DNA from: JAAGZL01 sp050290785
GTDB taxonomy: Bacteria > Pseudomonadota > Gammaproteobacteria > Chromatiales > Chromatiaceae
Length of the DNA stretch: 64,000 bases
Reading direction: 5' to 3'
Assembly (NCBI GenBank): GCA_050290785.1
Contig: JBNKIR010000047.1
Location: 1-64,000, forward strand
Within the stretch, counting starts at the first letter, position 1. Each line of letters begins with the position of its first letter. The notes beneath the pieces were generated by a model that was not told the DNA's origin, did not search any database, and was given only the letters and a program-made list of their open reading frames with translations. Below are positions 6,649 to 15,670 of the stretch, piece after piece. Both the position numbers and the translations under genes were made by a program.

Positions 6649-8004
6649 CTATTTATAGTTACTCTTATCCAGATTGTATTTCGACATCTTGTCATACAGG
6701 GTCTTTCTGGGGATGCCCAATGCCACCATTGTATCTTTGATACAGCCATTATTAGCAGCCAGCGCCTGTTCTATGGCGCTCTTCTCAAAACACTCCACCT
6801 GCTCCGGCAGTGAGATGGCCGCGCTCTCTTCCTGTCCATGCATCAACTCTTCCAGATCATAATTGCTGTTGTGCCCAAGCAGGACATAGCGTTCCGCCAT
6901 GTTGCGCAGCTCCCGTACGTTCCCCGGCCAGCTGTGGGTCAGCAGGGCCCGTATCTGGGAGGTCTTGGGTAGAGGGGCCTCGCGTTGATAACGGTTGGTG
7001 GCGACCAGCAGAAAGTGGTGGAACAGCAGCGGGATATCCTCTTTGCGCTCCCGCAGGGGCGGGATATCGATGGTTACCACATTCAGACGATAGTAGAGAT
7101 CGGAGCGGAATCTGTGTTCGTCACAGGCCTCCTTCAGGTCGACCTTGGTGGCGGCCACCACCCGGAGATCGAGCGGTACCTGCTGGTTGGAGCCCAGGCG
7201 CTCCACCGTCCGCTCCTGCAGTACCCGCAACAGATGCACCTGCACCGGCATGGGCATGCTCTCGATCTCGTCCAGCATCAGGGTGCCGCCGTTGGCATAC
7301 TCGAACTTGCCGATACGTCTCTCCTTGGCGTTGGTGAAGGCCCCCGGTTCGTGTCCGAACATCTCGCTCTCGATCAGGCTCTCCGGTACCGCGCCGCAGT
7401 TGATGGCGACAAAGTTATGCTCACAACGATTGGAGTGTTCATGCAGGGACCTAGCCACCAACTCCTTGCCGGTGCCGGTCTCCCCCCGCACCAGCACATC
7501 GGCCCCGGTATTGGCTATCTGGGCTATGGTGGCGCGTAGCTGCTGCATGGCCGGGGTCTTGCCTATGATCCTGGGGCCGGGCGCACTCTGGGCCTCCAAC
7601 TCCAGACGCAGAGATCTGTTCTCGAGGGTCAGCGCACGCTTATCCAGGGCGCGCCGAACGGTCTTTACCAGCGCCTCGGCGGCGAAGGGTTTTTCCAGGA
7701 AGTCGTAGGCGCCGTCACGGATGGCGTTGACCGCCATGGAGATATCTCCATGCCCGGTCACCAGTATGACCGGCAGCTCACGATCTATATTGACGGCCTT
7801 CTCCAGAAAGCTGATCCCGTCCATGCCCGGCATCTTGATATCACACACCACCACGCCGGGCCAATCCAGCGAGATCATGGAGAGGGCCTTGTCGGCCCGG
7901 TTGAGACACTCCACCTTGAACCCCGCCAGCTCCAGGGTCTGCTGATTGGCCAGACGAATATGCTTTTCGTCGTCGATGAATAATACGGTATTAATCTCTG
8001 TCAT
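6649..8004 (-). CDS. dctD: C4-dicarboxylate response regulator DctD (sigma-54 activator)
   Basis: 451 residues with three parts. A receiver domain has Asp55 as phospho-acceptor (VVVCDIKMPGMDG) and Lys105. A sigma-54 AAA+ domain has Walker A GETGTGKE (174-181), Walker B TLMLDEIE (241-248) and an arginine-finger region (HRFRSDLYYRL). A Fis-type HTH lies near 415-450 (DTMVALGIPRKTLYDKM). The sigma-54 contact loop reads GAFTNA (221-226) instead of the usual GAFTGA. It lies 31 bp downstream of dctB on the same strand, as expected for a two-component operon. DctD activates genes of the C4-dicarboxylate transporter; no dctA or dctPQM is in the window. The DctD assignment rests on pairing and overall similarity. 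Confidence 0.88.
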   Translation of the reverse strand: MTEINTVLFIDDEKHIRLANQQTLELAGFKVECLNRADKALSMISLDWPGVVVCDIKMPGMDGISFLEKAVNIDRELPVILVTGHGDISMAVNAIRDGAYDFLEKPFAAEALVKTVRRALDKRALTLENRSLRLELEAQSAPGPRIIGKTPAMQQLRATIAQIANTGADVLVRGETGTGKELVARSLHEHSNRCEHNFVAINCGAVPESLIESEMFGHEPGAFTNAKERRIGKFEYANGGTLMLDEIESMPMPVQVHLLRVLQERTVERLGSNQQVPLDLRVVAATKVDLKEACDEHRFRSDLYYRLNVVTIDIPPLRERKEDIPLLFHHFLLVATNRYQREAPLPKTSQIRALLTHSWPGNVRELRNMAERYVLLGHNSNYDLEELMHGQEESAAISLPEQVECFEKSAIEQALAANNGCIKDTMVALGIPRKTLYDKMSKYNLDKSNYK

Positions 8005-8035
8005 AACTGCCTGTTATTGGATCGCTCTTTGCTCT

Positions 8036-10315
8036 CTATGCCAAAACCTCTTCCTGCACACCCTCGGCTATCGGGAGATACAGTGTGAATACAGCGCCGC
8101 CATCCGGATGGTTTTCGGCCTGCAGCCTGCCATTCATGCCATCCATCAGCCGGTAGGATATGGAGAGCCCCAACCCCAGCCCTCGCCCCTCTTTCTTGGT
8201 GGTGAAGAATGGATCGAATATCTTGGGAAGGTTCTCCTCTTCGATACCGGGACCATTATCCCAGATTCGAAGATAGGCCTCAGCGCCGTCGACTCCTGCA
8301 GAGATATCGATACGCCGTTCCCCGCTGTTGTCTTCCACGGCATGTAAGGCATTGCCCAGGAGGTTGACCAGGACCTGTTCCAACTGCACCACATTCGCCA
8401 GGACAAATATCTCTCCATCTGCAGGATACAGACGTATCCTCGTATTGTCCTCTGTGATTGCGCTCTGCACCATGCCGAGACTATTGTTGACCGCGGCGTT
8501 CAGGGATACGCTGACAGACTGACTCGCACCCTTGCGGGCGAATATCTTTAGCTGGGCGCTGATCTGCGCCATGCGTTCGGTCAACTCGGAGATCTGCAGC
8601 AGATTACCCAGGGCGTCGTCATTGCGTCCATGATCGATCAGTGCGCGCGCATTGTCGGCATAGGCCCGAATCGCAGCCAGCGGCTGGTTCAGTTCATGGC
8701 TGATCCCTGTGGACATCTCGCCTAAAGCAGCCAGCTTGGTGGCCTGGATCAGCTCATCGCGCGCCTGCATCAAGGCCCCTTCCGCACGCTGCCGCTCATC
8801 GATCTCCCGCAGCAGTCTGGCGTTGGCCTCTGTCAGATCCCTGGTCCGCTCCTCCACCCTGCTCTCCAACAGGGCGTGAGCCTGACGCAGGTCTTCCTCC
8901 TGCATCTTCTGGTGGCTGATGTCGTGAATGGTCGCTATCTTCTTCCCCTCATATCTGTGCAGTACGCCGACAGACAGGGCCGTCGGAAACATGGAGCCAT
9001 TCCCATGTTTGGCCATCACCTCGATAACCGACACCCCGGATTCCGCATCGTCTATTATCTCCTCGATCTCACCATGACTGGCCGAAGAGAAATACTCCCT
9101 CAGATGGTGTCCGATAAGGTCGTCCCCCGGATGCCCCAGCATCTCCTTCGCCTTACGGTTGATGAACTCGATGGTGCCGTCGCGATCCAGGGTCAATAGT
9201 CCGGCCTGGGTATTGTCCAGTATCGCCTCGATCCTGGCCTCGTTGGCCTGCAACTGTCTCTGGGTCTCCAGCTGGTACTTGAGCCTCTCCCTGATCCTCT
9301 TGCGGCGCTGGACCCATAGCAGGACAAACAGTATGGCCGCAGCCAACAGGATGGCGGCGATGGATACCACCTGGGCCATCTCGGTATGGACCGGATTTAT
9401 CCGGGTAAGATACAGCAGCTTCCATCCCGCCTCCGGCATGGACCGTTCCTGGACCATATATGTTTGCGGGGTTGGGATGTTGATCTTGATAAAGTCGGCG
9501 CCGGTGGGAAGCTGCCCTGGCGTATCCACAGACAGGGGGGTAAACTCCATGCCGGTATAGCGTCTGCTCTCTCTGATCCGTGATTTAATTTCATCTGATA
9601 CCGGCCTGAGCAACTTAAAGCGCCACTCCTTTTTAGTAGTCAGGAAGACCACTCCGTCCGGATCGGTAACGATGAATTCATTATCGGAGCGACCCCAGTC
9701 TTCTTCTATGGACGAGAGACTTAATTTGACTACAACCGCACCGATTATCTTATTCTCTTTTCTTATGGGATACGCAAAGTAGAAGCCGCGTTTGTTGGAG
9801 GTGGTACCAAGGGCAAAATAGCGTCCAAGATTTCCTCTCATGGCCTCCTGAAAGTATGGCCGATAGCTGAAGTTGCGTCCGATAAAGGGACGCTCGGAGT
9901 TCCAGTTGGATGCGGCGATAGTAAGACCGCTGGGATCCATGAGGTAGGTGTCTGACGCACCGGATATGGTGTTTGCCGTCTCCAGATACCGGTTCAGGGC
10001 ATCGACCTTATCCCGGTCCTTCGGGTCATCCACCAGATCGACCAACCACTGGTTGGTGGCCAGTAGCTCCGGCAGAGGTTCATACTTTTCCAGCTGCCCT
10101 TTAAGGTTGGCAGTGTGCAGATCCAGTTGCTGCTGACCGTTCCTCAACAGCCTGGCTATTGTGTCCTCTTTGGTCAGGACGGCTATCTGCCAGAGGGTCA
10201 GGCCGACGATGATGGATATGACCATGGCTCCAGTCCAGAACAACCAGGAGCGCCTGGATATCTGCTCCTTACTATAAGCTTCTACGGCTTTGACTTTTTC
10301 TGGATCTAGTGACAC
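8036..10315 (-). CDS. dctB: C4-dicarboxylate sensor histidine kinase DctB
   Basis: 759 residues. A first membrane helix (about 24-45), a periplasmic double-PAS/dCACHE sensor (about 46-305, with RPYFQEAM and GFYFAYPI typical of dicarboxylate sensors) and a second helix (about 312-335) are followed by an extra cytoplasmic PAS (about 355-470), a coiled coil, and the kinase core. The phospho-acceptor is His540 in GISHELNQPLAA; the N box (VNLLGNALHA) and glycine boxes DNGPG and GLGLGLS are intact. The layout and QPLAAIRAY box fit DctB. The cytoplasmic PAS is an addition to the classic Rhizobium form. It is the first gene of a dctBD operon and probably controls a transporter elsewhere. Confidence 0.87.
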   Translation of the reverse strand: MSLDPEKVKAVEAYSKEQISRRSWLFWTGAMVISIIVGLTLWQIAVLTKEDTIARLLRNGQQQLDLHTANLKGQLEKYEPLPELLATNQWLVDLVDDPKDRDKVDALNRYLETANTISGASDTYLMDPSGLTIAASNWNSERPFIGRNFSYRPYFQEAMRGNLGRYFALGTTSNKRGFYFAYPIRKENKIIGAVVVKLSLSSIEEDWGRSDNEFIVTDPDGVVFLTTKKEWRFKLLRPVSDEIKSRIRESRRYTGMEFTPLSVDTPGQLPTGADFIKINIPTPQTYMVQERSMPEAGWKLLYLTRINPVHTEMAQVVSIAAILLAAAILFVLLWVQRRKRIRERLKYQLETQRQLQANEARIEAILDNTQAGLLTLDRDGTIEFINRKAKEMLGHPGDDLIGHHLREYFSSASHGEIEEIIDDAESGVSVIEVMAKHGNGSMFPTALSVGVLHRYEGKKIATIHDISHQKMQEEDLRQAHALLESRVEERTRDLTEANARLLREIDERQRAEGALMQARDELIQATKLAALGEMSTGISHELNQPLAAIRAYADNARALIDHGRNDDALGNLLQISELTERMAQISAQLKIFARKGASQSVSVSLNAAVNNSLGMVQSAITEDNTRIRLYPADGEIFVLANVVQLEQVLVNLLGNALHAVEDNSGERRIDISAGVDGAEAYLRIWDNGPGIEEENLPKIFDPFFTTKKEGRGLGLGLSISYRLMDGMNGRLQAENHPDGGAVFTLYLPIAEGVQEEVLA

Positions 10316-10386
10316 TACCGTTGTGCTACCTATATGGGATTACTGGCAAAAAATAGTGGCAAACAGAAAAGCATGTGAGAATAAAA

Positions 10387-10417
10387 GCCGCATAATGTCA
10401 GAACAACACTATGCGGC
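10387..10417 (-). terminator. Rho-independent terminator after the hemerythrin gene
   Basis: Inverted repeat GCCGCATA/TATGCGGC (10387-10394 and 10410-10417). On the minus strand it is followed by TTTTATTCT. It lies between the bacteriohemerythrin stop and the dctB start. Confidence 0.6.
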
Positions 10418-10498
10418 CATATAGCGCTACGGAAGAAAGGCCTTTATATCCCGGTGAGCGTCCTGGCCTGAGCCAGAACCAGTCTCATGGCATGCGGG

Positions 10499-10957
10499 CT
10501 AGGAACCTTCCCACAAACGTTTGAGCCAGGATTTACGTTTCGACTTCTTGCTGGCACCAGCCATGATGAAATGCTCACTGTATGCCATATCCTCTTGCAG
10601 AATATGTTTTGTCAGCCAGGTCTTAAGGAAGTGGAGCAATTCGAAACTAACCGCGGTCTTGCCGGAGGCAACCTTGGCCTGCAGATAGACAACCTGATCA
10701 ACCAGATCCTTATGGATCTGAAAATGTTCTTCGTAGTCTGGATAATCAAGAAGCCGCATCAGGGCCTCTTCCACCGAAAAGTGAATGACTGTGTAGTTAG
10801 CCAGTTCCGCAAGGATACTCTGCACCGCCTCACTACCGTGACGCTCGTGGATGGCCTCATGCATTCTATTAACCATATCGACCAGATTTTTATGTTGGTC
10901 ATCCAGCTCTTCAATGCCAACACTCAGACTATCGGACCACTCAATAAATTTCCCCAT
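10499..10957 (-). CDS. Bacteriohemerythrin
   Basis: 152 residues with the full diiron ligand set: His22 (DQHKNL), His59 and Glu63 (VIHFSVEE), His78 and His82 (EEHFQIHKD), His118 and Asp123 (KHILQED). The opening FIEWSDSLSVGIEELDDQH is the family signature. Such proteins bind O2 reversibly and are thought to store, deliver or sense oxygen; a lysine-rich tail (SKKSKRKSW) follows the domain. Single-gene unit, with its own terminator downstream and an FNR/ANR-like box 135 bp upstream, which would fit oxygen control. Confidence 0.9.
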   Translation of the reverse strand: MGKFIEWSDSLSVGIEELDDQHKNLVDMVNRMHEAIHERHGSEAVQSILAELANYTVIHFSVEEALMRLLDYPDYEEHFQIHKDLVDQVVYLQAKVASGKTAVSFELLHFLKTWLTKHILQEDMAYSEHFIMAGASKKSKRKSWLKRLWEGS

Positions 10958-11091
10958 GGCGCTATTTACCTAAGATTAAGAGTATAAAGAGTACATCAGA
11001 TTCTATTTTCTCTGCCTTCAATAACTGGCCAGCTTGTTACCTTATATAGTATGGCTTTTCAGTCATCAAATTCTGTTTATTTTATAAAGAC

Positions 11092-11105
11092 TTGATCTAA
11101 GTCAA
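11092..11105. promoter_or_regulatory. FNR/ANR-like box
   Basis: TTGATCTAAGTCAA matches the FNR consensus TTGAT-N4-ATCAA with one mismatch. It lies in the 264-bp space between greB and the bacteriohemerythrin gene, whose start is 135 bp away on the minus strand. Confidence 0.45.
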
Positions 11106-11221
11106 ACAACCACAGAACAATATAATTATATATCCTTAAGGTCAAATGCACAATTAATCGGCACATTAATAGTACTTTTCGTCCCAAGCTAACTCATTGA
11201 ATTTATCGGCTAAGAATCCAC

Positions 11222-11713
11222 CTAATAGCCTACTTTGACTATGAGGTAACTCCGCATTCCACCGGGCGTACGCACCTGCACCTCATCATCTATAGACCTC
11301 TTCAGCAGCGCCTTGGCCAGTGGGGCGTCGACACTTATCCACCCCTTGTCCGGATCAAACTCATCCGCACCTACGATGCGGTAAACCACTTCAGCGCCGC
11401 CTTCATCCTCCAAGGTAATCCAGGCACCGAAAAATACCTGCTCAGGGTTGGGGGGAGTGGTATCTACTATCTTGAGATCGGGCATGCGCTTTTGCAGATA
11501 GCGGATCCTCCGGTCGATCTCACGCAGCTCTTTCTTGCGATAGATATACTCCGCATTCTCAGAACGGTCCCCCTCCGCCGCCGCAGCGGCCAAGGCCTTG
11601 GTCACCTCGCGCCGACGCAACCACAGGGCCTTGTCTTCAGCCTGCAACGCCTCGTATCCGGACCTGGTTATGTATGGAGAACTCTTCGGTTGTGGAGCAC
11701 GATATCTGCCCAT
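11222..11713 (-). CDS. greB: Transcript cleavage factor GreB
   Basis: 163 residues. The N-terminal coiled coil has the acidic tip SENAEYIYRKKELREID, and a C-terminal FKBP-like domain follows (FFGAWITLEDEGG, then WISVDAPLAKALL). The extension MGRYRAP...YIT at the start and the family layout point to GreB rather than GreA. It rescues backtracked RNA polymerase by stimulating cleavage of the transcript. An in-frame TTG at 11728 is possible, but ATG 11713 is preferred because it begins the conserved part. Divergent from trpC. Confidence 0.88.
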   Translation of the reverse strand: MGRYRAPQPKSSPYITRSGYEALQAEDKALWLRRREVTKALAAAAAEGDRSENAEYIYRKKELREIDRRIRYLQKRMPDLKIVDTTPPNPEQVFFGAWITLEDEGGAEVVYRIVGADEFDPDKGWISVDAPLAKALLKRSIDDEVQVRTPGGMRSYLIVKVGY

Positions 11714-11824
11714 ATCTCTTTCGCCCAAATAAATATTGTCTTATCAACTGCCGCCACCATCCTTATGCGTGTAGAATATTCCCTTTCAGCATGGGCATTC
11801 AACCACGTACGGATCGGCAATTTG

Positions 11825-12622
11825 ATGAAAGATACTCCAGATATTTTGAAGAGGATTATTGCGCGCAAGGCAGAGGAGGTTGCCGAGAGACAGGGCCGTG
11901 TAACACTGCAGCAGTTACAAAAGAGCATGGGCGCCGTTTCTCCCTGCCGCGGCTTCGTCCAGGCCCTGGAAACGAAGATCTCATCAGGCAACGCCGGAAT
12001 CATCGCCGAGGTAAAAAAGGCATCGCCCAGCAAGGGTGTTATACGGGAGAATTTTCGTCCGGCCGACATCGCTCGAAGCTATGCATCTGCCGGCGCCGCA
12101 TGCCTCTCGGTGCTTACAGATATCGACTTCTTTCAAGGCTCCGACGCCTATCTACAGGAGGCGCGCGCCGCCTGTGAGTTGCCGGTGATCAGGAAAGATT
12201 TTTTTATCCATCCCTACCAGGTATACGAGGCCCGATCTCTAGGTGCCGACTGCATACTCCTGATCGCGGCCTGTCTTTCCGACAGCCAGATGACGGAGAT
12301 GAACGCCCTTGCCCATGACCTGGGAATGGATGTGCTGATCGAGGTACATGACGCCGATGAGTTGGAGCGCGCCTTGCCGTTGCATAACCGCCTGATCGGT
12401 ATCAACAACCGTGATCTGCGCAGCTTTGAAACCAGTCTGGACACCACCATAGGACTGCTGGAACAGATCCCGGACGATCGTATAGTGGTGACCGAGAGCG
12501 GCATCCACACCCCTGAAGATGTGCGGTATATGCGCCAAAACGGGGTGAATGCCTTCCTGGTGGGCGAGGCGTTTATGCGCGCCGCAGACCCTGGCGCCAG
12601 GCTGTCTGAGCTGTTCAGCTAG
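11825..12622 (+). CDS. trpC: Indole-3-glycerol phosphate synthase
   Basis: 265 residues, a single-domain (beta/alpha)8 enzyme of tryptophan synthesis that closes the ring of CdRP to indole-3-glycerol phosphate. It has IIAEVKKASPSKG (substrate-binding lysine), the catalytic-loop VIRKDFFIHPYQV, IEVHDADELERAL, LIGINNRDL and VVTESGIHTPEDV. The open frame extends far upstream, but ATG 11825 starts the conserved MKDTPDILKRIIARK region and gives the normal length. It is alone here: no trpE, G or D flank it, unlike many gammaproteobacteria where trpGDC are linked. Confidence 0.93.
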   Translation: MKDTPDILKRIIARKAEEVAERQGRVTLQQLQKSMGAVSPCRGFVQALETKISSGNAGIIAEVKKASPSKGVIRENFRPADIARSYASAGAACLSVLTDIDFFQGSDAYLQEARAACELPVIRKDFFIHPYQVYEARSLGADCILLIAACLSDSQMTEMNALAHDLGMDVLIEVHDADELERALPLHNRLIGINNRDLRSFETSLDTTIGLLEQIPDDRIVVTESGIHTPEDVRYMRQNGVNAFLVGEAFMRAADPGARLSELFS

Positions 12623-12632
12623 ACAACACTCC

Positions 12633-13616
12633 TTACAAATTGGGATCGACCAACACCCGTCCCTGCACCTGCCCCGCCATGATCTCTCTGGACACGTCCT
12701 CAATCTCCTTCAGCCCTACTGTGTGACTGATGGCGTCATAGGCGCTTTCCGGCAGGTCAGATGCCAGACGTCCCCACGCCTGAGTGCGACGCTGCAGCGG
12801 ACAGCTCACCGAATCCACACCACGCAGACTCACATTGCGCAGGATAAACGGCATGACGGTGGTGTTGAGCTCAAAGCTGCTGGCCAGACCACATGCGGCA
12901 ACCGCACCGCCGTACCTCATCTCAGCCAGGACCCGGGCCAGGATATCACCGCCAACGGTATCCACCGCTCCGGCCCACAGTTGTGACTCCAGCGGCCTGG
13001 CCGCACCAGACATTTCGGCCCGCCCAAGTATCCTGCTTGCGCCCAACCCCATCAGGTACTCATGGGTGCTTTCCCGCCCGGTAACGGCCACTACCTCATA
13101 ACCCAATCTTGCAAGCAGCAGAACGGCAACACTACCAACACCACCGGATGCGCCAGTAACCAGAACCGGGCCCTGGTCCGGGGTGACGCCGGCCTCTTCC
13201 AGGGTCATGACACAGAGCATGGCGGTAAGACCGGCCGTACCGATGATCATGGCCTTGCGTGAATCCAACCCATGCGGCATGGGCACCAGCCACTCTGTCT
13301 TGGCGGCGGCCTGCTGGGAATACCCCCCCCAGAAACGCTCCCCCACACCCCAGCCTGTGAGTATTACGCTGTCTCCCGGTTTGTAGCTGTCAGATGCAGA
13401 TGTAATCACCGTGCCGGCCAGGTCTATCCCTGGCACCATGGGGAAGTTGCGAATGATCTTGCCCGTGCCGGTAACCGCCATACCATCCTTATAGTTAAGG
13501 GATGAATATTCAACTGCAATAAGGACATCCTCTTGAGGCAGGTCTTCCGCATTGAGTTGCCTTATCTCTGTGACCGTGCCCCCATCCACTTGATCCAGCA
13601 CCAACGCCTTAAACAT
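12633..13616 (-). CDS. acuI: Acryloyl-CoA reductase family oxidoreductase (AcuI/YhdH)
   Basis: 327 residues, a zinc-free medium-chain reductase. It has YSSLNYKDGMAVTG near the start, the cofactor fingerprint VLVTGASGGVGSVAVLLL (about 150-165), and the family end (EIMAGQVQGRVLVD). AcuI-type enzymes reduce acryloyl-CoA to propionyl-CoA with NADPH and protect against acrylate. Its stop is 11 bp from the trpC stop, and its start faces the ydfG-like gene across a 144-bp divergent region. The pairing with a 3-hydroxypropionate/malonic semialdehyde type dehydrogenase suggests a shared role in three-carbon acid metabolism. The exact substrate is not proven. Confidence 0.85.
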   Translation of the reverse strand: MFKALVLDQVDGGTVTEIRQLNAEDLPQEDVLIAVEYSSLNYKDGMAVTGTGKIIRNFPMVPGIDLAGTVITSASDSYKPGDSVILTGWGVGERFWGGYSQQAAAKTEWLVPMPHGLDSRKAMIIGTAGLTAMLCVMTLEEAGVTPDQGPVLVTGASGGVGSVAVLLLARLGYEVVAVTGRESTHEYLMGLGASRILGRAEMSGAARPLESQLWAGAVDTVGGDILARVLAEMRYGGAVAACGLASSFELNTTVMPFILRNVSLRGVDSVSCPLQRRTQAWGRLASDLPESAYDAISHTVGLKEIEDVSREIMAGQVQGRVLVDPNL

Positions 13617-13760
13617 GTTATCTCCTGTCCAGGATAAATCCTGACCTGCGGGATGAATTAGAATAAAGGATATTGATCTATTATCAGTAACAGGATATGT
13701 AAAGCAATGTTAATTTCCAATACAAGATGATCTCTGACATCTTTCACATCAACGGAGGTT

Positions 13761-14522
13761 ATGGTGACCAGGGTTGTATTCATAACAGGGGCATCGTCCG
13801 GTTTCGGCGCTGCCTGCGCTCGCAGATACGCACAGTCGGGTCATACGCTGATCCTGGCCTCCCGCAGCCTGGATAAACTTGAGGCGCTCAGGGATGAACT
13901 TGCAGATAAGGCTCCCATATATGTGGCGCCACTGGATGTTACCGATTCAGAGTCGATCGAAGGGTTCTTCAAAGATCTGCCCGATGAGTTCAGCCAGGTC
14001 CATACCTTGATCAATAACGCCGGCCTGGCCCTGGGCATGGAGCCGGCATATGCCTCCAGCCTGGATGATTGGGAGACCATGATCGACACCAACTGTAAAG
14101 GGCTGGTCAGGATAACCAGAAAGATACTCCCGGGCATGGTGGAGAGAGATTCGGGACACATCATCAACATTGGATCCATCGCCGGCAACTGGCCATATCC
14201 GGGAGGTAACGTCTACTGCGCAAGCAAGGCCTTCGTCCAGCAGTTCTCCCGCACCCTGAGGGCCGACCTGCTCGGCAAACAGATCCGGGTCTCCAACATT
14301 GATCCGGGCATGGCCGAAACCAACTTCTCCAATGTGCGCATGAAAGGTGATGACGCGAAGGCTGACGCCGTATATCTTGGGACTAAGCCGCTGGTGGCCG
14401 AAGACATCGCCGAGATCGTCTACTGGGTCACAACCGTTCCGTCCCACGTCAATATCAACAGCCTGGAGGTGATGCCGGTTTGCCAGGCATGGGGCCCGTT
14501 GTCTATAGATCGAAAGGGGTGA
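13761..14522 (+). CDS. ydfG: Short-chain dehydrogenase, YdfG type
   Basis: 253 residues with the SDR cofactor motif TGASSGFG (residues 10-17), NNAG (85-88), and the catalytic set Ser139, Tyr152 and Lys156 (YCASK). The wording (SLDKLEALRDEL, DWETMIDTNCKGL, DPGMAETNFS) is typical of YdfG, an NADP-dependent 3-hydroxy acid dehydrogenase that also reduces malonic semialdehyde. GGAGG at 13754-13758 lies only two bases before ATG 13761 and five before GTG 13764, so the GTG may be the true start. Divergent from the acuI-like gene and convergent with sspB. Confidence 0.82.
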   Translation: MVTRVVFITGASSGFGAACARRYAQSGHTLILASRSLDKLEALRDELADKAPIYVAPLDVTDSESIEGFFKDLPDEFSQVHTLINNAGLALGMEPAYASSLDDWETMIDTNCKGLVRITRKILPGMVERDSGHIINIGSIAGNWPYPGGNVYCASKAFVQQFSRTLRADLLGKQIRVSNIDPGMAETNFSNVRMKGDDAKADAVYLGTKPLVAEDIAEIVYWVTTVPSHVNINSLEVMPVCQAWGPLSIDRKG

Positions 14523-14537
14523 TCCTGATACAAAAAG

Positions 14538-14555
14538 GCCGGCAAATAAGCCGGC
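14538..14555. terminator. Bidirectional terminator between ydfG and sspB
   Basis: Perfect stem GCCGGC-AAATAA-GCCGGC with a T-rich tract on the + side (GTTTATCTATTTTA) and CCTTTTTG on the minus side. It serves two convergent genes. Confidence 0.75.
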
Positions 14556-14561
14556 GTTTAT

Positions 14562-14954
14562 CTATTTTATGACCTTGAGGCTAGGTCGGCCCTGGGGTGG
14601 CGTCTCATCCGGTCCGGCATCTGCTTCTGACTCTTCCTCTTCAGGAAACAGCATGCCGCTTCCGTTCTCCTGGGCATAGATACCCAGCACTGACGCAGCG
14701 GGGAATAACAGGTCCGTAGGCCGACCGCTAAAACGGGCATTAAAGGATATATACTCGTTGCCCAGATCAAGATCGCGTACCGCAGACGGGGCAATATTCA
14801 GGGTGATACGTCCATCCTCAACATATTGCTGCGGGACCTCCACCCTGCTGTCGGCAACATCCACCAGCAGATAGGGCGTAAGGCCGTTGTCCAACAACCA
14901 CTGGTAAAAGGCCCTGATCAAATAGGGGCGATTTGATGTCATCTTCATCGGCAT
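14562..14954 (-). CDS. sspB: ClpXP protease specificity-enhancing factor SspB
   Basis: 130 residues. The N-terminal fold (PYLIRAFYQWLLDNGLTPYL, then VEVPQQYVEDGRITLNIAP) is the ssrA-tag-binding domain. A disordered acidic linker follows, ending in RPSLKVIK, the ClpX-tethering tail. SspB delivers ssrA-tagged proteins to ClpXP. It follows sspA by 15 bp, as in most gammaproteobacteria. Start candidates within MPMKM are equally close; the longest is given. Confidence 0.92.
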   Translation of the reverse strand: MPMKMTSNRPYLIRAFYQWLLDNGLTPYLLVDVADSRVEVPQQYVEDGRITLNIAPSAVRDLDLGNEYISFNARFSGRPTDLLFPAASVLGIYAQENGSGMLFPEEEESEADAGPDETPPQGRPSLKVIK

Positions 14955-14969
14955 CCGGCCCTGTGGCCG

Positions 14970-15593
14970 TCAGTCACGCATCTCGCGTTCCAGCTCGGTG
15001 AGACTATCCTGGAAGGACTCCCGCTCGAACAGGCGTTTGGCATAATCACTGACCGCCTTGGCCTGGGATGGGAGTTCAACACCCAGCATAGGCAGACGCC
15101 ACATAAGTGGGGCCAGACTACAATCCACCAGACTCAGATTATCACTCATAAAAAAAGGCTTGGCGGCAAATACCGGGGCCGTGGTAACCAGGCTCTCTGT
15201 CAGCTCCTTACGTGCCTTGGCCACATTCTTACCCCCGGCCAAGATGGCATCCATCAGGCTGTACCAATCCCTGTCCACCCTATACATATAAAGCCTTGAA
15301 TTGGCCTTGGATACCGGATCCACCGGCAATAGGGGTGGATGAGGGAAACGCTCATCCAGATACTCCATGATAATCCTGGACTCATACAGTGTAAGGTCAC
15401 GATCAACCAGGGTTGGTAAAGTCCCATAGGGATTCAGGTCCATAATATCATCCGCAAGATTCAACGGATCCACATCATGGATCTCAACCGTAATCTTCTT
15501 CTCGGCCAGGACCATACGCGCCCTATGGCTATATGGGCTTTGCGGATCAGAATATAAGGTCATTACTGATCTTTTGTTTGCGACAACCGCCAT
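14970..15593 (-). CDS. sspA: Stringent starvation protein A
   Basis: 207 residues with a glutathione S-transferase-like fold: an N-terminal thioredoxin-like part (MTLYSDPQSPYSHRARMVL, with a conserved PYGTLPTLVDRDL) and an all-helical C-terminal part. SspA binds RNA polymerase and changes transcription in starvation; it is not expected to be an active transferase. First gene of sspAB, directly downstream of petABC in the usual gammaproteobacterial order, but separated from it by a hairpin. Confidence 0.93.
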   Translation of the reverse strand: MAVVANKRSVMTLYSDPQSPYSHRARMVLAEKKITVEIHDVDPLNLADDIMDLNPYGTLPTLVDRDLTLYESRIIMEYLDERFPHPPLLPVDPVSKANSRLYMYRVDRDWYSLMDAILAGGKNVAKARKELTESLVTTAPVFAAKPFFMSDNLSLVDCSLAPLMWRLPMLGVELPSQAKAVSDYAKRLFERESFQDSLTELEREMRD

Positions 15594-15670
15594 AAAACCA
15601 CTCCAATCAAATATCCAAACCGGTCATTCCACTCTTAAGCCGACCGACATAACTTTTGTAAAACGTAAAA

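Noticed and set aside
10316..10498. A sigma-54 promoter ahead of dctB
   Set aside because: TGGCA occurs, but the TTGCA part at the right spacing is missing. dctB itself is usually not sigma-54 dependent.
11492..11824. A long N-terminal extension of trpC
   Set aside because: The upstream in-frame part overlaps greB antisense and is not conserved in type; ATG 11825 gives the normal length.
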